The notes under the pieces are model-generated. The model searched no databases. It saw only the letters and a program-made list of their open reading frames with translations, and was not told the origin of the DNA. From assembly GCF_900215375.1 (NCBI RefSeq), contig NZ_OBEF01000001.1, forward strand, positions 186,001 to 250,000: a DNA stretch of 64,000 nucleotides, written 5' to 3'. Of the stretch, positions 53,423-63,847 are shown one piece after another. Source of the stretch: Enterobacter sp. CC120223-11 (lineage in GTDB: Bacteria > Pseudomonadota > Gammaproteobacteria > Enterobacterales > Enterobacteriaceae). A program made the translations under genes and the position numbers. Within the stretch, counting starts at the first letter, position 1. Each line of letters opens with the position of its first letter.

Positions 53423-55360
53423 ATGCTTCAGGACAACCCGCTGCTTGCGCAGCTAAAACAGCAACTTCATTCCCAGACCCCTCGCGCTGAAGGGGTGGTG
53501 AAAGGCACCGAAAAAGGCTTTGGTTTTCTCGAAGTCGATGCCCAGAAAAGCTACTTCATCTCCCCTCCGCAGATGAAAAAAGTGATGCATGGCGATCGGA
53601 TTATCGCCACCATCCACAGCGATAAAGGAAAAGAAAGCGCCGAACCGGAAGAACTGGTTGAGCCTTTCCTGACCCGTTTTGTCGGCCGCGTGCAGAAAAA
53701 GGACGATCGCCTGTCGATCGTGCCTGACCATCCGCTGCTGAAAGACGCTATCCAGTGCCGCCCTGTGCGCAGCCTGGAACACGATTTTAAAGAGGGTGAC
53801 TGGGCTGTGGCAGAAATGCGCCGTCATCCACTCAAAGGCGACCGCAGCTTCTACGCCGAGCTCACTCAGTTCATTACCTTCGGTGACGACCACTTTGTTC
53901 CGTGGTGGGTAACGCTTGCACGCCACAACCTTGAGAAAGTCGCCCCGGATGGCGCGGCTACCGAAATGCAGGACGAAGGCCTTGAGCGTCGCGATCTGAC
54001 CGCGCTGAACTTCGTCACCATCGACAGCGCCAGCACCGAAGATATGGACGATGCGCTGTTTGCAGAGGAAGCCGCCGACGGCAAACTGCATCTGACTGTC
54101 GCCATCGCCGACCCGACCGCCTGGATCGTTGCAGGCAGCAAGCTGGACAACGCCGCGAAAATCCGTGCGTTCACCAACTATCTGCCGGGCTTCAACATTC
54201 CGATGCTCCCGCGCGAACTGTCTGACGACCTTTGCTCCCTGCGTGCCAACGTTGTACGTCCGGTTCTTGCGTGCCGGATGATCATCGCTTCCGACGGTGC
54301 CATCGAAGACAACATCGAGTTCTTCGCCGCGAACATTGAGTCAAAAGCGAAGCTCGCCTACGACGACATTTCCGACTGGCTGGAAGGCAACGGTAACTGG
54401 CAGCCGCAGAGCGAAGCCATCGCGGCACAAATTAAACTGCTGGAGCGCATCTGCGCCCTGCGCGGCGAGTGGCGTCACAACCACGCGCTGGTGTTCAAGG
54501 ACCGTCCGGACTACCGCTTTGTGCTTGGTGAGAAAGGCGAGGTGCTGAACATCGTGGCTGAGCCGCGCCGCATTGCAAACCGCATCGTGGAAGAGTCCAT
54601 GATTGCCGCCAACATCTGTGCGGCTCGTGTGCTGCGCGATAAGCTTGGCTTCGGCGTTTACAACGTGCACACCGGTTTCGACCCGGCGAAGACAGAGCAG
54701 CTGTCCGAGCTGATGAAAACCCACGATGTGCATGTCGATCCGCAGGAAGTGTTGACGCTGGAAGGCTTCTGCAAGCTGCGCCGCGAACTCGATGCGATGC
54801 CAACCAGCTTCCTCGACAGCCGTATTCGCCGCTTCCAGTCCTTCGCAGAAATCAGCATTGAACCTGGCCCGCATTTTGGCCTGGGCCTCGAAGCGTACGC
54901 CACCTGGACCTCCCCGATCCGTAAATACGGTGACATGGTGAACCATCGTCTGCTGAAGGCGATCATCAAAGGTGAAACCCCGGCACGACCTCAGGATGAC
55001 GCGACTATCCAGATGGCCGAACGCCGCCGCCTGAACCGCATGGCTGAACGCGACGTTGCAGACTGGCTCTATGCCCGCTTCCTGAATGACAAGGCAGGCA
55101 CGGATACCCGTTTTGCAGCGGAAATTATCGACATCAGCCGCGGCGGGATGCGCGTGCGTCTGGTGGATAACGGCGCTGTGGCCTTTATTCCTGCACCGTT
55201 CCTCCACGCCGTGCGTGATGAAATGGTTTGCAGCCAGGAAAACGGCACCGTGCAAATCAAAGGTGAAACCGTCTATAAAGTCACTGACGTCATCGACGTG
55301 ACTATCGCCGAAGTGCGTATGGAAACCCGCAGCGTTATTGCTCGTCCGTTCCAGGCATAA
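53423..55360 (+). CDS. rnb: exoribonuclease II
   Basis: 645-residue 3'-5' exoribonuclease that degrades single-stranded mRNA. N-terminal cold-shock RNA-binding domains ([11 protein letters not shown]), central RNB catalytic domain with the Asp cluster in [15 protein letters not shown] (about residues 200-214), and a C-terminal S1 domain. In E. coli, Gmr/PdeR stabilises RNase II, and pdeR is again the next gene. Confidence 0.97.
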   Translation: MLQDNPLLAQLKQQLHSQTPRAEGVVKGTEKGFGFLEVDAQKSYFISPPQMKKVMHGDRIIATIHSDKGKESAEPEELVEPFLTRFVGRVQKKDDRLSIVPDHPLLKDAIQCRPVRSLEHDFKEGDWAVAEMRRHPLKGDRSFYAELTQFITFGDDHFVPWWVTLARHNLEKVAPDGAATEMQDEGLERRDLTALNFVTIDSASTEDMDDALFAEEAADGKLHLTVAIADPTAWIVAGSKLDNAAKIRAFTNYLPGFNIPMLPRELSDDLCSLRANVVRPVLACRMIIASDGAIEDNIEFFAANIESKAKLAYDDISDWLEGNGNWQPQSEAIAAQIKLLERICALRGEWRHNHALVFKDRPDYRFVLGEKGEVLNIVAEPRRIANRIVEESMIAANICAARVLRDKLGFGVYNVHTGFDPAKTEQLSELMKTHDVHVDPQEVLTLEGFCKLRRELDAMPTSFLDSRIRRFQSFAEISIEPGPHFGLGLEAYATWTSPIRKYGDMVNHRLLKAIIKGETPARPQDDATIQMAERRRLNRMAERDVADWLYARFLNDKAGTDTRFAAEIIDISRGGMRVRLVDNGAVAFIPAPFLHAVRDEMVCSQENGTVQIKGETVYKVTDVIDVTIAEVRMETRSVIARPFQA

Positions 55361-55365
55361 CACTT

Positions 55366-55396
55366 AAGGGCGGCTAATCATTAGCTGGCCGCCCTT
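55366..55396 (+). terminator. rnb terminator
   Basis: AAGGGCGGC / GCCGCCCTT stem with a 13-base loop starting six bases after the rnb stop. The following 256 bases up to pdeR are partly AT-rich and should contain its promoter, but I cannot fix it. Confidence 0.75.
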
Positions 55397-55652
55397 CACT
55401 CTCCCGCAATGCGACTGCTTCCACAATTTTTTTCCTGTTTTTCACCACATTCCATCAAAAGCGATCACAATAAAGTGGTGTATCGCAACGCAAAAAAATC
55501 ACATGCCTGGTCGGGGCTCTTTTTTGATACCCAAGGGCTAGTATACGATTGCAGGTAAATACACGCTGTCCGGTACTCAGACTTTCGGGTGAGCTGGCTC
55601 TACCGGTTTATTCATGATTTCAGGATGCGCTAAAGCAGGTTTGGGAGAACAC

Positions 55653-57644
55653 ATGGCTGAGGAACTGGAGCAGAACCTGCTCTTTCGGTATCTGGGGACC
55701 GTCAGCCCCTGGTGGCGGTTGTCGGGTGACAGCGATGATCTGCATCTTGCCGTCAGTGAAGACACCGACAAGAGTCAGGTCGTCACGCTGAGTGCCGAGC
55801 AGGCGAACAGCATTCGCGAAATGACGGTGATCACCTCCAGCCTGACGCTGAACCTCAATGTTGACGGCAGCACCGTGCCGGTGCATCTGGTTGGCCGCAA
55901 AATCAATAAAACGCAGTGGGCCGGCAGCGCTTCCGCCTGGGATGATACCGGCTCCGTCGCTCGTGACCTGCTACAGGGGCTCTCCTTCGCTGAACAGGTC
56001 GTCTCCGAAGCCAATTCCGTTATCGTTATCCTCGACAGGCACGGCAATATTCAGCGTTTTAACCGCCTGAGCGAAGAGTACACCGGGATGAAGGAGCACG
56101 AGGTCATTGGTCAGAACGTTTTTAAGCTGTTTATGAGCCCGGCTGAAGCGGCGGCCTCCCGACGCAACATCAGCGGCTTTTTCACCAACGGCAGCTCCTA
56201 CGAAGTGGAACGCTGGATCAAGACCCGCAAAGGCCAGCGTCTGTTCTTGTTCCGCAATAAATTCGTCCACAGCGGCAGCGGAAAAAACGAAATCTATCTG
56301 ATTTGCTCTGGCACCGACATCACCGAAGAACGGCGCGCCCAGGAGCGCCTGCGCGTGCTGGCCAATACCGACACCATCACCGGGTTGCCCAACCGTAACG
56401 CTATCAACGACATGATAAGCGACGCCATCAATGCGCGAGGTGAGAGCCAGGTCGGCATTGTTTATCTCGACCTCGACAATTTTAAGAAGGTCAACGACGC
56501 CTACGGGCATATGTTTGGCGATCAGTTATTGCAGTCTGTGGCCTTATCCATTTTAAGCTGTCTGGAAGAAGGCCAGACGCTGGCTCGCCTCGGCGGCGAT
56601 GAGTTTATCGTCCTGGCGACAAACACCTCCCAGGGCGGCCTGGAAGCGATGGCTTCGCGCATTCTTACCCGCTTACGCGATCCTTTCCGCATCGGCCTTA
56701 TCGAAGTCTATACCGGTTGCTCATTGGGGATTTCTCTCGCACCGCAGCATGGCATCGATCGTGAGAGTCTGATCCGTAATGCCGACACCGCGATGTACAC
56801 CGCTAAAGAAGGCGGTCGGGGCAAATTCTGCGTCTTCTCTCCGGAGATGAATCTGCGGGTCTTTGAGTATCTCTGGCTCGACACTAACCTGCGTAAGGCG
56901 CTGGATAACAATCAATTAGTCATCCACTATCAGCCGAAAATCACCTGGCGCGGCGAAGTGCGCAGCCTGGAAGCGCTGGTACGTTGGGAGTCTCCGGAGC
57001 GTGGGCTGATAGCGCCGGGGGAGTTTATCTCCTATGCCGAGGAGTCGGGCCTGATTGTCCCGCTCGGACGCTGGATCATGCTCGACGTGGTGCGACAGGT
57101 GGCACAGTGGCGTGACAAAGGCATCAACCTGCGCGTGGCGGTGAACATCTCGGCACGTCAGTTAGCGGACCAAACGCTCTTCAGTGACCTGAAGCAGGTG
57201 CTGCGCGATTTGAATTTTGAATACTGCCCGATTGACGTTGAGCTGACGGAAAGCTGTCTGATTGAGAACGAAGAACTCGCTCAGTCGGTTATCCAGCAGT
57301 TCAGCGCGCTGGGCTCCCAGGTGCATCTTGACGACTTCGGCACCGGGTATTCATCCCTCTCTCAATTGGCCCGCTTCCCGATTGACGCCATAAAGCTCGA
57401 CCAGGTATTCGTGCGTGACGTGCATAAACATTCGGTTGCTCAGTCTCTGGTGCGGGCGATCGTTGCCGTGGCGCAGGCACTTAATTTGCAGGTCATTGCT
57501 GAAGGCGTGGAAAGCGCGAAAGAAGACGCCTTTCTTACCAAGAACGGCGTCAACGAACGGCAGGGGTTCTTATTCGCCAGGCCGATGCCTGCCGCCGCAT
57601 TCGAGCGATGGCTTAAGCGACGTCAGACACGCAAGCTGCGTTAG
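55653..57644 (+). CDS. pdeR: c-di-GMP phosphodiesterase PdeR
   Basis: 663-residue PAS-GGDEF-EAL protein: PAS about residues 110-220 (NSVIVILDRHGNIQRFNRLS), GGDEF (LARLGGDEFIVLA) and EAL (SLEALVRWESP) with DDFGTGYSSL. In E. coli PdeR (Gmr, YciR) degrades c-di-GMP and by binding DgcM and MlrA acts as the trigger that allows or blocks csgD expression; it also affects RNase II. ATG 55653 follows GGGAG; the open frame begins at 55614. Confidence 0.94.
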   Translation: MAEELEQNLLFRYLGTVSPWWRLSGDSDDLHLAVSEDTDKSQVVTLSAEQANSIREMTVITSSLTLNLNVDGSTVPVHLVGRKINKTQWAGSASAWDDTGSVARDLLQGLSFAEQVVSEANSVIVILDRHGNIQRFNRLSEEYTGMKEHEVIGQNVFKLFMSPAEAAASRRNISGFFTNGSSYEVERWIKTRKGQRLFLFRNKFVHSGSGKNEIYLICSGTDITEERRAQERLRVLANTDTITGLPNRNAINDMISDAINARGESQVGIVYLDLDNFKKVNDAYGHMFGDQLLQSVALSILSCLEEGQTLARLGGDEFIVLATNTSQGGLEAMASRILTRLRDPFRIGLIEVYTGCSLGISLAPQHGIDRESLIRNADTAMYTAKEGGRGKFCVFSPEMNLRVFEYLWLDTNLRKALDNNQLVIHYQPKITWRGEVRSLEALVRWESPERGLIAPGEFISYAEESGLIVPLGRWIMLDVVRQVAQWRDKGINLRVAVNISARQLADQTLFSDLKQVLRDLNFEYCPIDVELTESCLIENEELAQSVIQQFSALGSQVHLDDFGTGYSSLSQLARFPIDAIKLDQVFVRDVHKHSVAQSLVRAIVAVAQALNLQVIAEGVESAKEDAFLTKNGVNERQGFLFARPMPAAAFERWLKRRQTRKLR

Positions 57645-57840
57645 CTGGCCTTGCATTACCCTCCCAGCGTTTGCCGCTTCAGGAGCATCAACGGAGGGTG
57701 CTGCCCTTTTATCTCAGACAGGTAACAGGTGTAATTTATAATTTTATGTAATGTGTTTTAGCGCCCATTCAATTTCCTCTTCTCTTTTGTTTCTAATTTC
57801 TGCATCATTGATTTTCTTACTTTTCTTTCAGAGATAGCCT

Positions 57841-58023
57841 ATGCCTAAGCTTGATGCGCGTCAGTTAGCTCAACGTATTGATACTGTGCTGGATATTTTG
57901 GTTGCAGGTGATGACACCTCCGCAATTAACAATCTGGAAATTCTGAAAGCAGAGCTGCTGGCTCAGGCGTCCGGCGAAGAGGACAGCTCCTCTTCTCAGC
58001 CAAAATCGCCCTGGGAAATTTAA
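57841..58023 (+). CDS. yciZ: YciZ, UPF0509 small protein
   Basis: 60-residue protein whose core [29 protein letters not shown] and C-terminal PWEI match E. coli YciZ (57 residues). Soluble helical protein of unknown function. The 196 bases between pdeR and this gene hold only a weak hairpin. yciT starts 18 bases after its stop, so the two may be cotranscribed. Confidence 0.9.
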   Translation: MPKLDARQLAQRIDTVLDILVAGDDTSAINNLEILKAELLAQASGEEDSSSSQPKSPWEI

Positions 58024-58041
58024 AGATACGACGACTCTGAT

Positions 58042-58791
58042 ATGAACGCCCGACAACAATCTATTTTGCAAATGGTAATCGACCAAGGCCGTATGAGCGT
58101 TGGCGATCTTGCCCGTATGACCGGGGTCTCAGAAGTGACCATCCGTCAGGATCTGAACCTGCTCGAAAAACAAAGCTATTTACGCCGCATGCATGGTTTT
58201 GCCGTTCCGCTGGACAGCGAGGACGTGGAAACCCGCATGATGAACAACTTCTCCCTAAAGCGTGAACTGGCGGCGTTCGCAGCCAGTCTCGTGAGTCCGG
58301 GAGAAACGGTATTTATTGAGAACGGCAGCAGCAACGCCCTTCTCGCTCGCGCCCTCTCTGAACAGCCGGGCATCACAATCATCACCGTCAGCAGCTATAT
58401 TGCACATTTGCTGAAAGAGACGCCCGGCGAAGTGATTCTGCTCGGCGGTATCTACCAAAAGAAAAGCGAAAGTATGGTCGGGCCGCTCACCCGTCAGTAC
58501 ATCCAGCAGGTGCATTTCAGTAAGGCTTTTATTGGTGTCGATGGCTGGCAGTATGAAACCGGATTTACCGGCCGCGATATGATGCGCGCCGACGTCGTTA
58601 GCGCGGTGCTGGACAAAGGTTGCGAGTCGATTGTACTCAGCGACAGCTCTAAGTTTGGCGCTGTTCACCCCTATCCGCTCGGCCCTTCTCACAAATTCAA
58701 CCGTCTCATCACGGACGATGGCCTCGCCGCCGATCAACAGCGTCAGCTGGAGATGTCCGGGCTGACGGTGAATATTATCAAACGCCCTTAA
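58042..58791 (+). CDS. yciT: DeoR-family regulator YciT
   Basis: 249-residue DeoR/GlpR-type repressor, the E. coli YciT length: N-terminal helix-turn-helix ([21 protein letters not shown]) and a C-terminal sugar-phosphate-sensing domain ([28 protein letters not shown]). The E. coli protein has been tied to osmotic and motility responses. Ends at a terminator ahead of osmB. Confidence 0.92.
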   Translation: MNARQQSILQMVIDQGRMSVGDLARMTGVSEVTIRQDLNLLEKQSYLRRMHGFAVPLDSEDVETRMMNNFSLKRELAAFAASLVSPGETVFIENGSSNALLARALSEQPGITIITVSSYIAHLLKETPGEVILLGGIYQKKSESMVGPLTRQYIQQVHFSKAFIGVDGWQYETGFTGRDMMRADVVSAVLDKGCESIVLSDSSKFGAVHPYPLGPSHKFNRLITDDGLAADQQRQLEMSGLTVNIIKRP

Positions 58792-58796
58792 TGATG

Positions 58797-58820
58797 GCCC
58801 CTCCGGGGGCTTTCATTTTT
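58797..58820 (+). terminator. yciT terminator
   Basis: GCCCC / GGGGGC stem with a short loop, then TTTCATTTTT. Confidence 0.8.
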
Positions 58821-59065
58821 ATCACATTGATTTCGTATTATTTTTCAACATCCAGACACATTAAGACTGTTCCGATCTGCCAATTAAGACTATTTACCTG
58901 CCTCATTCCCTCCCGTGACGTAAAATTAATGTTAGCGATATAACAGGAAGTGACTATCACTTGCGTGATTTAAGTAACACCTGCGCAACATATTCCACGG
59001 ATGCCACCTTTATTTCTACGAAATAATGACGCGCGGCGTGGACGAATTATTCAGGAGAACACTTT

Positions 59066-59284
59066 ATGACTTCAATGAGCAAAAAAATGACTGCAGCCGT
59101 GCTGGCTGTCACCCTGGCCTTGTCCCTGAGCGCCTGTTCCAACTGGTCCAAACGCGACCGTAACACCGCTATTGGTGCCGGTGCCGGTGCTCTCGGCGGC
59201 GCTGTTCTGACGGATGGCAGCACCCTTGGCACGCTCGGCGGTGCAGCAGTTGGGGGTATTATCGGTCACCAGGTCGGTAAATAA
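59066..59284 (+). CDS. osmB: OsmB, osmotically inducible lipoprotein
   Basis: 72-residue lipoprotein: lipobox LSAC, then NWSKRDRNTAIG and a glycine-zipper run (GAGAGALGGAVL, GGAAVGGIIGHQVGK). Induced by osmolarity and stationary phase (RpoS, Rcs) in E. coli. Ribosome site AGGAGAAC before the ATG at 59066. The 245 bases upstream should carry the stress promoters; I cannot fix them by eye. Confidence 0.95.
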   Translation: MTSMSKKMTAAVLAVTLALSLSACSNWSKRDRNTAIGAGAGALGGAVLTDGSTLGTLGGAAVGGIIGHQVGK

Positions 59285-59340
59285 TTTCCCTGCCGAAAGA
59301 TAACGATAAATAAGATACACAGCTGACATTTACACCAATA

Positions 59341-59370
59341 AAAAGGGCCCCGTTTTCACGGGGCCCTTTT
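59341..59370. terminator. bidirectional terminator between osmB and yciH
   Basis: 12-bp perfect stem AAAAGGGCCCCG / CGGGGCCCTTTT with a TTTTCA loop. Confidence 0.93.
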
Positions 59371-59402
59371 ATTAAGAATATATTTTCTGACTGCGTGAAA
59401 TG

Positions 59403-59729
59403 TCAGCCGCCCGCCAGTTTTACCTTCATGCCTTTTGCTTCGAGCAGGCTTTTGATCAGGTCCCGTTTATCGCCCTGAATTTCAATCACGCCATCCTTTA
59501 GCGCCCCGCCGCAGCCGCATTTCTTTTTCAGCTCCGCCGCAATTTTTGCCAGTTCAGTATCGTCTGCATCAATGCCGGTGATCAGGCAGACACCTTTACC
59601 TTTGCGGCCGCTGGTTTGACGCTGGATACGCACGATACCGTCACCTTTTGGGCGTTCCGCCACGGTTTTCGGTTCATCAATGCGTCCGGTATCGGTGGAA
59701 TACACCAGTCTGCTGTTTGAGTCGCTCAT
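59403..59729 (-). CDS. yciH: YciH, eIF1/SUI1-like protein
   Basis: 108-residue SUI1-domain protein (GRKGKGVCLITGIDADDTEL, KKKCGCGGALKDG) related to eukaryotic initiation factor eIF1; thought to affect start-site selection at the ribosome. Last gene of lapA-lapB-pyrF-yciH; start overlaps the pyrF stop by one base (TGATG). Confidence 0.95.
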   Translation of the reverse strand: MSDSNSRLVYSTDTGRIDEPKTVAERPKGDGIVRIQRQTSGRKGKGVCLITGIDADDTELAKIAAELKKKCGCGGALKDGVIEIQGDKRDLIKSLLEAKGMKVKLAGG

Positions 59730-60454
59730 CAGACCCCCTTCGTAAGTGAGTCATTAATCTGACGCAGTGTCAGCGCGGGATCAGCGGACTGCGTAACCGG
59801 GCGGCCAATCACCATGTAATCTACGCCTGCCGCCTGAGCCTGCTCCGGCGTCATGATACGGCGTTGATCGCCTGCATCGCTGCCTGCAGGGCGAATGCCA
59901 GGCGTGATCAGTTTAAACCCCTGCCCCAATTCCTGCTTGAATCGGACAGCTTCCTGAGCGGAACATACCACGCCGTCAAGCCCACAGCGCTGAGTCAGGG
60001 CAGCAAGTTTTGCCGCATGATCTGCTGGAGAGAGCGTGATACCGAGATCCTGCAAATCACTCGCTTCCATGCTGGTCAGGACAGTAACCGCGATCAGCAT
60101 CGGTGCATCTTTACCAAACGGCAGCAGCGCTTCTCGTGCTGCAGTCATCATCCTTGCACCACCGGAGGCGTGAACGTTTACCATCCAGACACCTAAATCC
60201 GCTGCTGCCGCGACCGCGTGCGCCGTGGTATTCGGGATGTCATGAAATTTCAGGTCGAGGAAGATGTCGAACCCACGTTGCTGCAAATCGCGAACCAGCT
60301 GTGGCCCGAACAGCGTGAACATCTCTTTTCCGACTTTCAGACGGCAGTCGCGCGGATCGATGCGGTCGACAAAGGCCAGTGCTTTATCACGATTATTATA
60401 ATCAAGAGCAACAACGACGGGAGAGGAAGTAACACTACGGGATTCAGACGTCAT
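59729..60454 (-). CDS. pyrF: orotidine 5'-phosphate decarboxylase
   Basis: 241-residue enzyme for the last step of UMP synthesis. Active-site run [10 protein letters not shown] (catalytic Lys and Asp), phosphate-binding TPGIRP and MVIGRPVT. Four residues shorter at the N-terminus than E. coli PyrF. It follows lapB across a 191-base gap in which I see no gene. Confidence 0.97.
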   Translation of the reverse strand: MTSESRSVTSSPVVVALDYNNRDKALAFVDRIDPRDCRLKVGKEMFTLFGPQLVRDLQQRGFDIFLDLKFHDIPNTTAHAVAAAADLGVWMVNVHASGGARMMTAAREALLPFGKDAPMLIAVTVLTSMEASDLQDLGITLSPADHAAKLAALTQRCGLDGVVCSAQEAVRFKQELGQGFKLITPGIRPAGSDAGDQRRIMTPEQAQAAGVDYMVIGRPVTQSADPALTLRQINDSLTKGV

Positions 60455-60645
60455 GACCAGACCTTCTTGTTATGGGCCGCAACCGGCAAAAAATCGGTAA
60501 ACGGCGTGCATTCTACCTGCGATATCCGCAAATTAACAGGCTGCATTTCCCCCGTTATTCCCTGCCAGGCGCGTCCGGGCACGGTGCCGAACAGAGGTAT
60601 CAGAATCATATAGTATGTTGTAACTAATGTGCGCGTTTTTAAAAA

Positions 60646-61815
60646 TTACTGGCCGTCGAGGCCACGGATAGGTTTAACAGTTGACCACGCACGGCAGGAT
60701 GGGCAATGCCAGTAGAGGGTATAAGCCGTAAAACCGCATTTCTGGCAGCGATAGCGCGGTTTGCTGCGCACCTGTTCGCCAACCATATCACGCAGCACCA
60801 TCAGGCTTTCCTTCGCGCGCCCTTCTTCTGCTTCGCTGAGGTGATAGTCCATCAGCTTGTGGAACACTCGCATGGTAGGGTGACGAGTAAGCTGGCGGGT
60901 AATATAGGTTTGTGCCGTATCGTTGCCTTCGCGCTGCTCCATTACCTGGGCAAGCATCAGTTCAGCCGTGGCGCCGGTATTCTCTTCTACCGCACGACGC
61001 AGGAAGTGTTCCCACTCTTCCTCTTTCCCCAGCTGCTGATAGCAGGTTTGCAGCATTTCGAGGGTTTCGCTGACCAGCTCGCGATCCTGATCGATGACGC
61101 GCTGCAGCGACTCTACAGCTTTCGCGTAATCGCCGTTAGCCATAAACACCCGGCCCATCATGATGGAGACACGTGCGCTGTTACGATCCGCCGCCGCGCC
61201 CTTTTTCAGCAACGTCATGGCTTTATCCATGTCGCCGTTGCCCATCTGCTGCAGGGCAAGCTCACACCAAAAATGGGCGATTTCAGGACGGTGCTTTTCT
61301 TTACCGAGTTTAACGAGGCGTTCGGCCACATCGATGGCCTTCTGCCAGTCGCTGGTTGCCTGGTAAATTTGTAGCAGTTGCTGGAGCGCGCTGATGCGGA
61401 AATCCGTTTCGTCCACCAGCTGGCTGAACATATCTTCGGCGCGGTCATACAGGCCCGCGGCCATGTAGTCACGGCCCAGTTGCTGAACGGCGAGAAGACG
61501 CTGTTCGTGGGTCAGCGATGCGCTTTCCATCAGCGTCTGGTGAATACGAATGGCGCGGTCAACTTCACCCCGGGAGCGGAACAGGTTGCCCAGCGTCAGG
61601 TGGGCTTCGACGGTGCCGGTGTCCTCTTTGAGCATATCGAGGAACAGATCCACCGCCTTATCCTGCTGATTACTGAGCAGGAAGTTAACGCCTGCAACGT
61701 AGTCACGGGAAAGTCGGTTCGCATCGTCCTGTTTGGACTGTTGTGCACTTCTGCGGCCCATGTACCAGCCATATGCGGCGGCAACAGGCAAAAGCAGAAA
61801 CAACAACTCCTGCAT
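60646..61815 (-). CDS. lapB: LapB (YciM), LPS assembly TPR protein
   Basis: 389-residue protein with one N-terminal membrane helix (LLFLLLPVAAAYGWYMGRR), about nine tetratricopeptide repeats in the cytoplasm and a C-terminal rubredoxin-type metal site (CQKCGF...CPSCRAW). LapB presents LpxC to the protease FtsH and so limits lipopolysaccharide synthesis. Six bases after lapA. Confidence 0.96.
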   Translation of the reverse strand: MQELLFLLLPVAAAYGWYMGRRSAQQSKQDDANRLSRDYVAGVNFLLSNQQDKAVDLFLDMLKEDTGTVEAHLTLGNLFRSRGEVDRAIRIHQTLMESASLTHEQRLLAVQQLGRDYMAAGLYDRAEDMFSQLVDETDFRISALQQLLQIYQATSDWQKAIDVAERLVKLGKEKHRPEIAHFWCELALQQMGNGDMDKAMTLLKKGAAADRNSARVSIMMGRVFMANGDYAKAVESLQRVIDQDRELVSETLEMLQTCYQQLGKEEEWEHFLRRAVEENTGATAELMLAQVMEQREGNDTAQTYITRQLTRHPTMRVFHKLMDYHLSEAEEGRAKESLMVLRDMVGEQVRSKPRYRCQKCGFTAYTLYWHCPSCRAWSTVKPIRGLDGQ

Positions 61816-61821
61816 AAAGTG

Positions 61822-62130
61822 TTATTCCTTCACGGCCGGCGCAACCGGCACAGACGTAGCGGGCGCCACCGGCACGAGTTGTTGTTCGAGACGCTTAATT
61901 TTACGTTCGGCACGCAGAAGCGAAACGCGCGTACGCAGCCAGAACATGCCACAAACCAGCCAGCCGATAGCAAACCCTGCAGCAAACAACACCGCCAGCA
62001 GCGTGGAGATGCGGAACTCGCCCTGCGCCAGCAGATAATTGAAGGTGACCTGCTGATCGTTCTGCGCACCGAGGGTAACGGAGAGGACGAAAATCGCCAG
62101 CACCAGTAAGAAAATGAGTAAATATTTCAC
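61822..62130 (-). CDS. lapA: LapA (YciS), inner-membrane partner of LapB
   Basis: 102-residue protein with two membrane helices (YLLIFLLVLAIFVLSVTLGA; LLAVLFAAGFAIGWLVCGMFWL) and a basic coiled-coil tail. I use the GTG at 62130, preceded by GGGAAG, which gives the E. coli length; an ATG five codons upstream lacks a ribosome site. Confidence 0.93.
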   Translation of the reverse strand: MKYLLIFLLVLAIFVLSVTLGAQNDQQVTFNYLLAQGEFRISTLLAVLFAAGFAIGWLVCGMFWLRTRVSLLRAERKIKRLEQQLVPVAPATSVPVAPAVKE

Positions 62131-62278
62131 ATTACTTCCCGTCATGTGGTTTATCTGAATAAATCATGTTCGATCTTTCGCTTCCAGCCTTATAAAGTAC
62201 CATCTTCCCCGCAGCGGCGAAACTGGCAACCCGGTTGCCCGATAAGGATTTGTGGGCAGAAAGCGCCGAAATCAAGCT

Positions 62279-63046
62279 TTACGTCTCATCAGACTGACGA
62301 TTTCGGATATCCTGAGCCTCTTCACCCGGCGGCGTCAGCGGGCCACACACTTTCTGCGCAAGCCAGGTTGCAAACGTCACCAGCAGCCATGACATCAGCG
62401 TAGCAACCACCAAATCCCTCGGCCAGTGCATCCCCAGCAGCAATCGGCTACCCATTACCGCCGTGGCCCAGACCAGCAGAACGGCAATAGTCACCGTGCG
62501 CCGACGGGGCCAAAGGAGGCCTACCGCCAGTAGCGCCCAGCTGGCGGCAAACATGGTGTGGCCGGAAGGAAACGCAAAACCGGTCTCTTTTTGCCAGTGT
62601 TGGCGTAAAAACAGCGGCAAATCATCCTGGTGAGAGAGCTGTTCTTTCACCAGATGCGCGCGATCCTTGCGTTTTAAAGTGTAGAACGCCTCGACGGGCA
62701 CCTGCTGCGTTTTTTCCAGCCAGACAACGAAAGGGCGCGGCTCCTGGACCCGCTCCTTCACCCAGGATTTCGCTGCCTGACCGATGAGAATCGCGCCGGC
62801 CAGAATGGCAAAAAGCATGATTGCCGCCCGCAGCCGAAAACGAAGACACCACAGAAACCAGCCGCAAAGCACGACGTGAGTAATAATGCCCCAGGGTTGG
62901 GTCACGGTTTCCGTCACCCAGTACATTGCCTTCAGCCACCAGGTGTTGTGGCCGGGCTGCCATACCCAGCCAGAAATCCATACCGCCAGCGGCATTATCA
63001 GTAGCAGCGAGGCGCCTGCCGCAGTTCGTCGCGCAATTGAAAGCAT
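62279..63046 (-). CDS. pgpB: phosphatidylglycerophosphatase B / undecaprenyl-PP phosphatase
   Basis: 255-residue PAP2-family membrane phosphatase. The three catalytic motifs are KERVQEPRP, FPSGH and SRLLLGMHWPRD. It dephosphorylates PGP and undecaprenyl diphosphate at the periplasmic face. Start ATG 63046 with AAGGAGAG ahead; the longer frame from 63196 is unsupported and would run into the ribA leader. Divergent from ribA. Confidence 0.95.
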   Translation of the reverse strand: MLSIARRTAAGASLLLIMPLAVWISGWVWQPGHNTWWLKAMYWVTETVTQPWGIITHVVLCGWFLWCLRFRLRAAIMLFAILAGAILIGQAAKSWVKERVQEPRPFVVWLEKTQQVPVEAFYTLKRKDRAHLVKEQLSHQDDLPLFLRQHWQKETGFAFPSGHTMFAASWALLAVGLLWPRRRTVTIAVLLVWATAVMGSRLLLGMHWPRDLVVATLMSWLLVTFATWLAQKVCGPLTPPGEEAQDIRNRQSDET

Positions 63047-63224
63047 TGTCTCTCCTTTATCCTTAAGCATCACAATCATAACTGAAAAATGCCGGAACGG
63101 TGAAAGCGCCCGTATTGTGCGTTTAAGCAGCAGATACTCTTCCGCCATTAGGTGAAGTTTCACCGTTGTGGCAAAATAGAAAGAAACAGAAGGCATCTGG
63201 ATGCCGAAGGATCTGGAGAATCAC

Positions 63225-63815
63225 ATGCAGCTTAAACGTGTGGCAGAAGCCAAACTGCCAACCCCCTGGGGCGATTTCCTGATGGTGGGTTTTGAAGAAC
63301 TGGCAACCGGGCAGGATCACGTGGCCCTGGTGTTCGGCGATATTTCCGGCAAAACCCCCGTGCTGGCACGCGTCCACTCTGAATGCCTGACCGGCGACGC
63401 CCTGTTCAGCCTGCGCTGCGACTGTGGTTTTCAGCTTGAAGCGGCTCTCGCACACATTGCCGAAGAAGGGCGCGGGATCCTGCTTTACCACCGTCAGGAA
63501 GGCCGCAATATTGGTTTGCTGAATAAAATCCGCGCCTATGCGCTGCAGGACCAGGGTTACGACACCGTGGAAGCCAACCATCAGCTGGGCTTCGCCGCCG
63601 ACGAGCGCGACTTTACCCTCTGTGCCGACATGTTCAAACTGCTGGGCGTGGACGAAGTGCGCCTGCTGACCAACAACCCTAAAAAGGTCGAAATTCTGAC
63701 CGAAGCCGGGATCAACATTGTGGAACGCGTGCCGCTGATCGTGGGCCGTAACCCGAAAAACGAGCACTATCTCGATACCAAAGCCGCAAAAATGGGCCAT
63801 CTGCTCGGCAACTAG
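63225..63815 (+). CDS. ribA: GTP cyclohydrolase II
   Basis: 196-residue zinc enzyme for the first step of riboflavin synthesis. Zinc ligands in [20 protein letters not shown] (three Cys) and substrate-binding residues in [11 protein letters not shown] and NNPKK. Start at 63225 (GGAG seven bases ahead) gives the E. coli length; the frame is open from 63201. Confidence 0.96.
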   Translation: MQLKRVAEAKLPTPWGDFLMVGFEELATGQDHVALVFGDISGKTPVLARVHSECLTGDALFSLRCDCGFQLEAALAHIAEEGRGILLYHRQEGRNIGLLNKIRAYALQDQGYDTVEANHQLGFAADERDFTLCADMFKLLGVDEVRLLTNNPKKVEILTEAGINIVERVPLIVGRNPKNEHYLDTKAAKMGHLLGN

Positions 63816-63821
63816 CACTCT

Positions 63822-63847
63822 GGCGGCGCGATTCGACTGGCGCCGCC
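63822..63847 (+). terminator. ribA terminator
   Basis: GGCGGCGC / GCGCCGCC stem with a ten-base loop, seven bases after the ribA stop; no clear T-run (TCCCCCCTT follows). The remaining 153 bases to the window end show no coding frame or element I can name. Confidence 0.65.

Noticed and set aside
54341-55363. 340-codon minus-strand frame opposite rnb
   Set aside because: Shadow of RNase II; no recognisable domain and atypical composition.
63100-63224. SoxS/MarA box in front of ribA
   Set aside because: A CAC...GGCAAAA arrangement is present but the spacing and several consensus positions do not fit.
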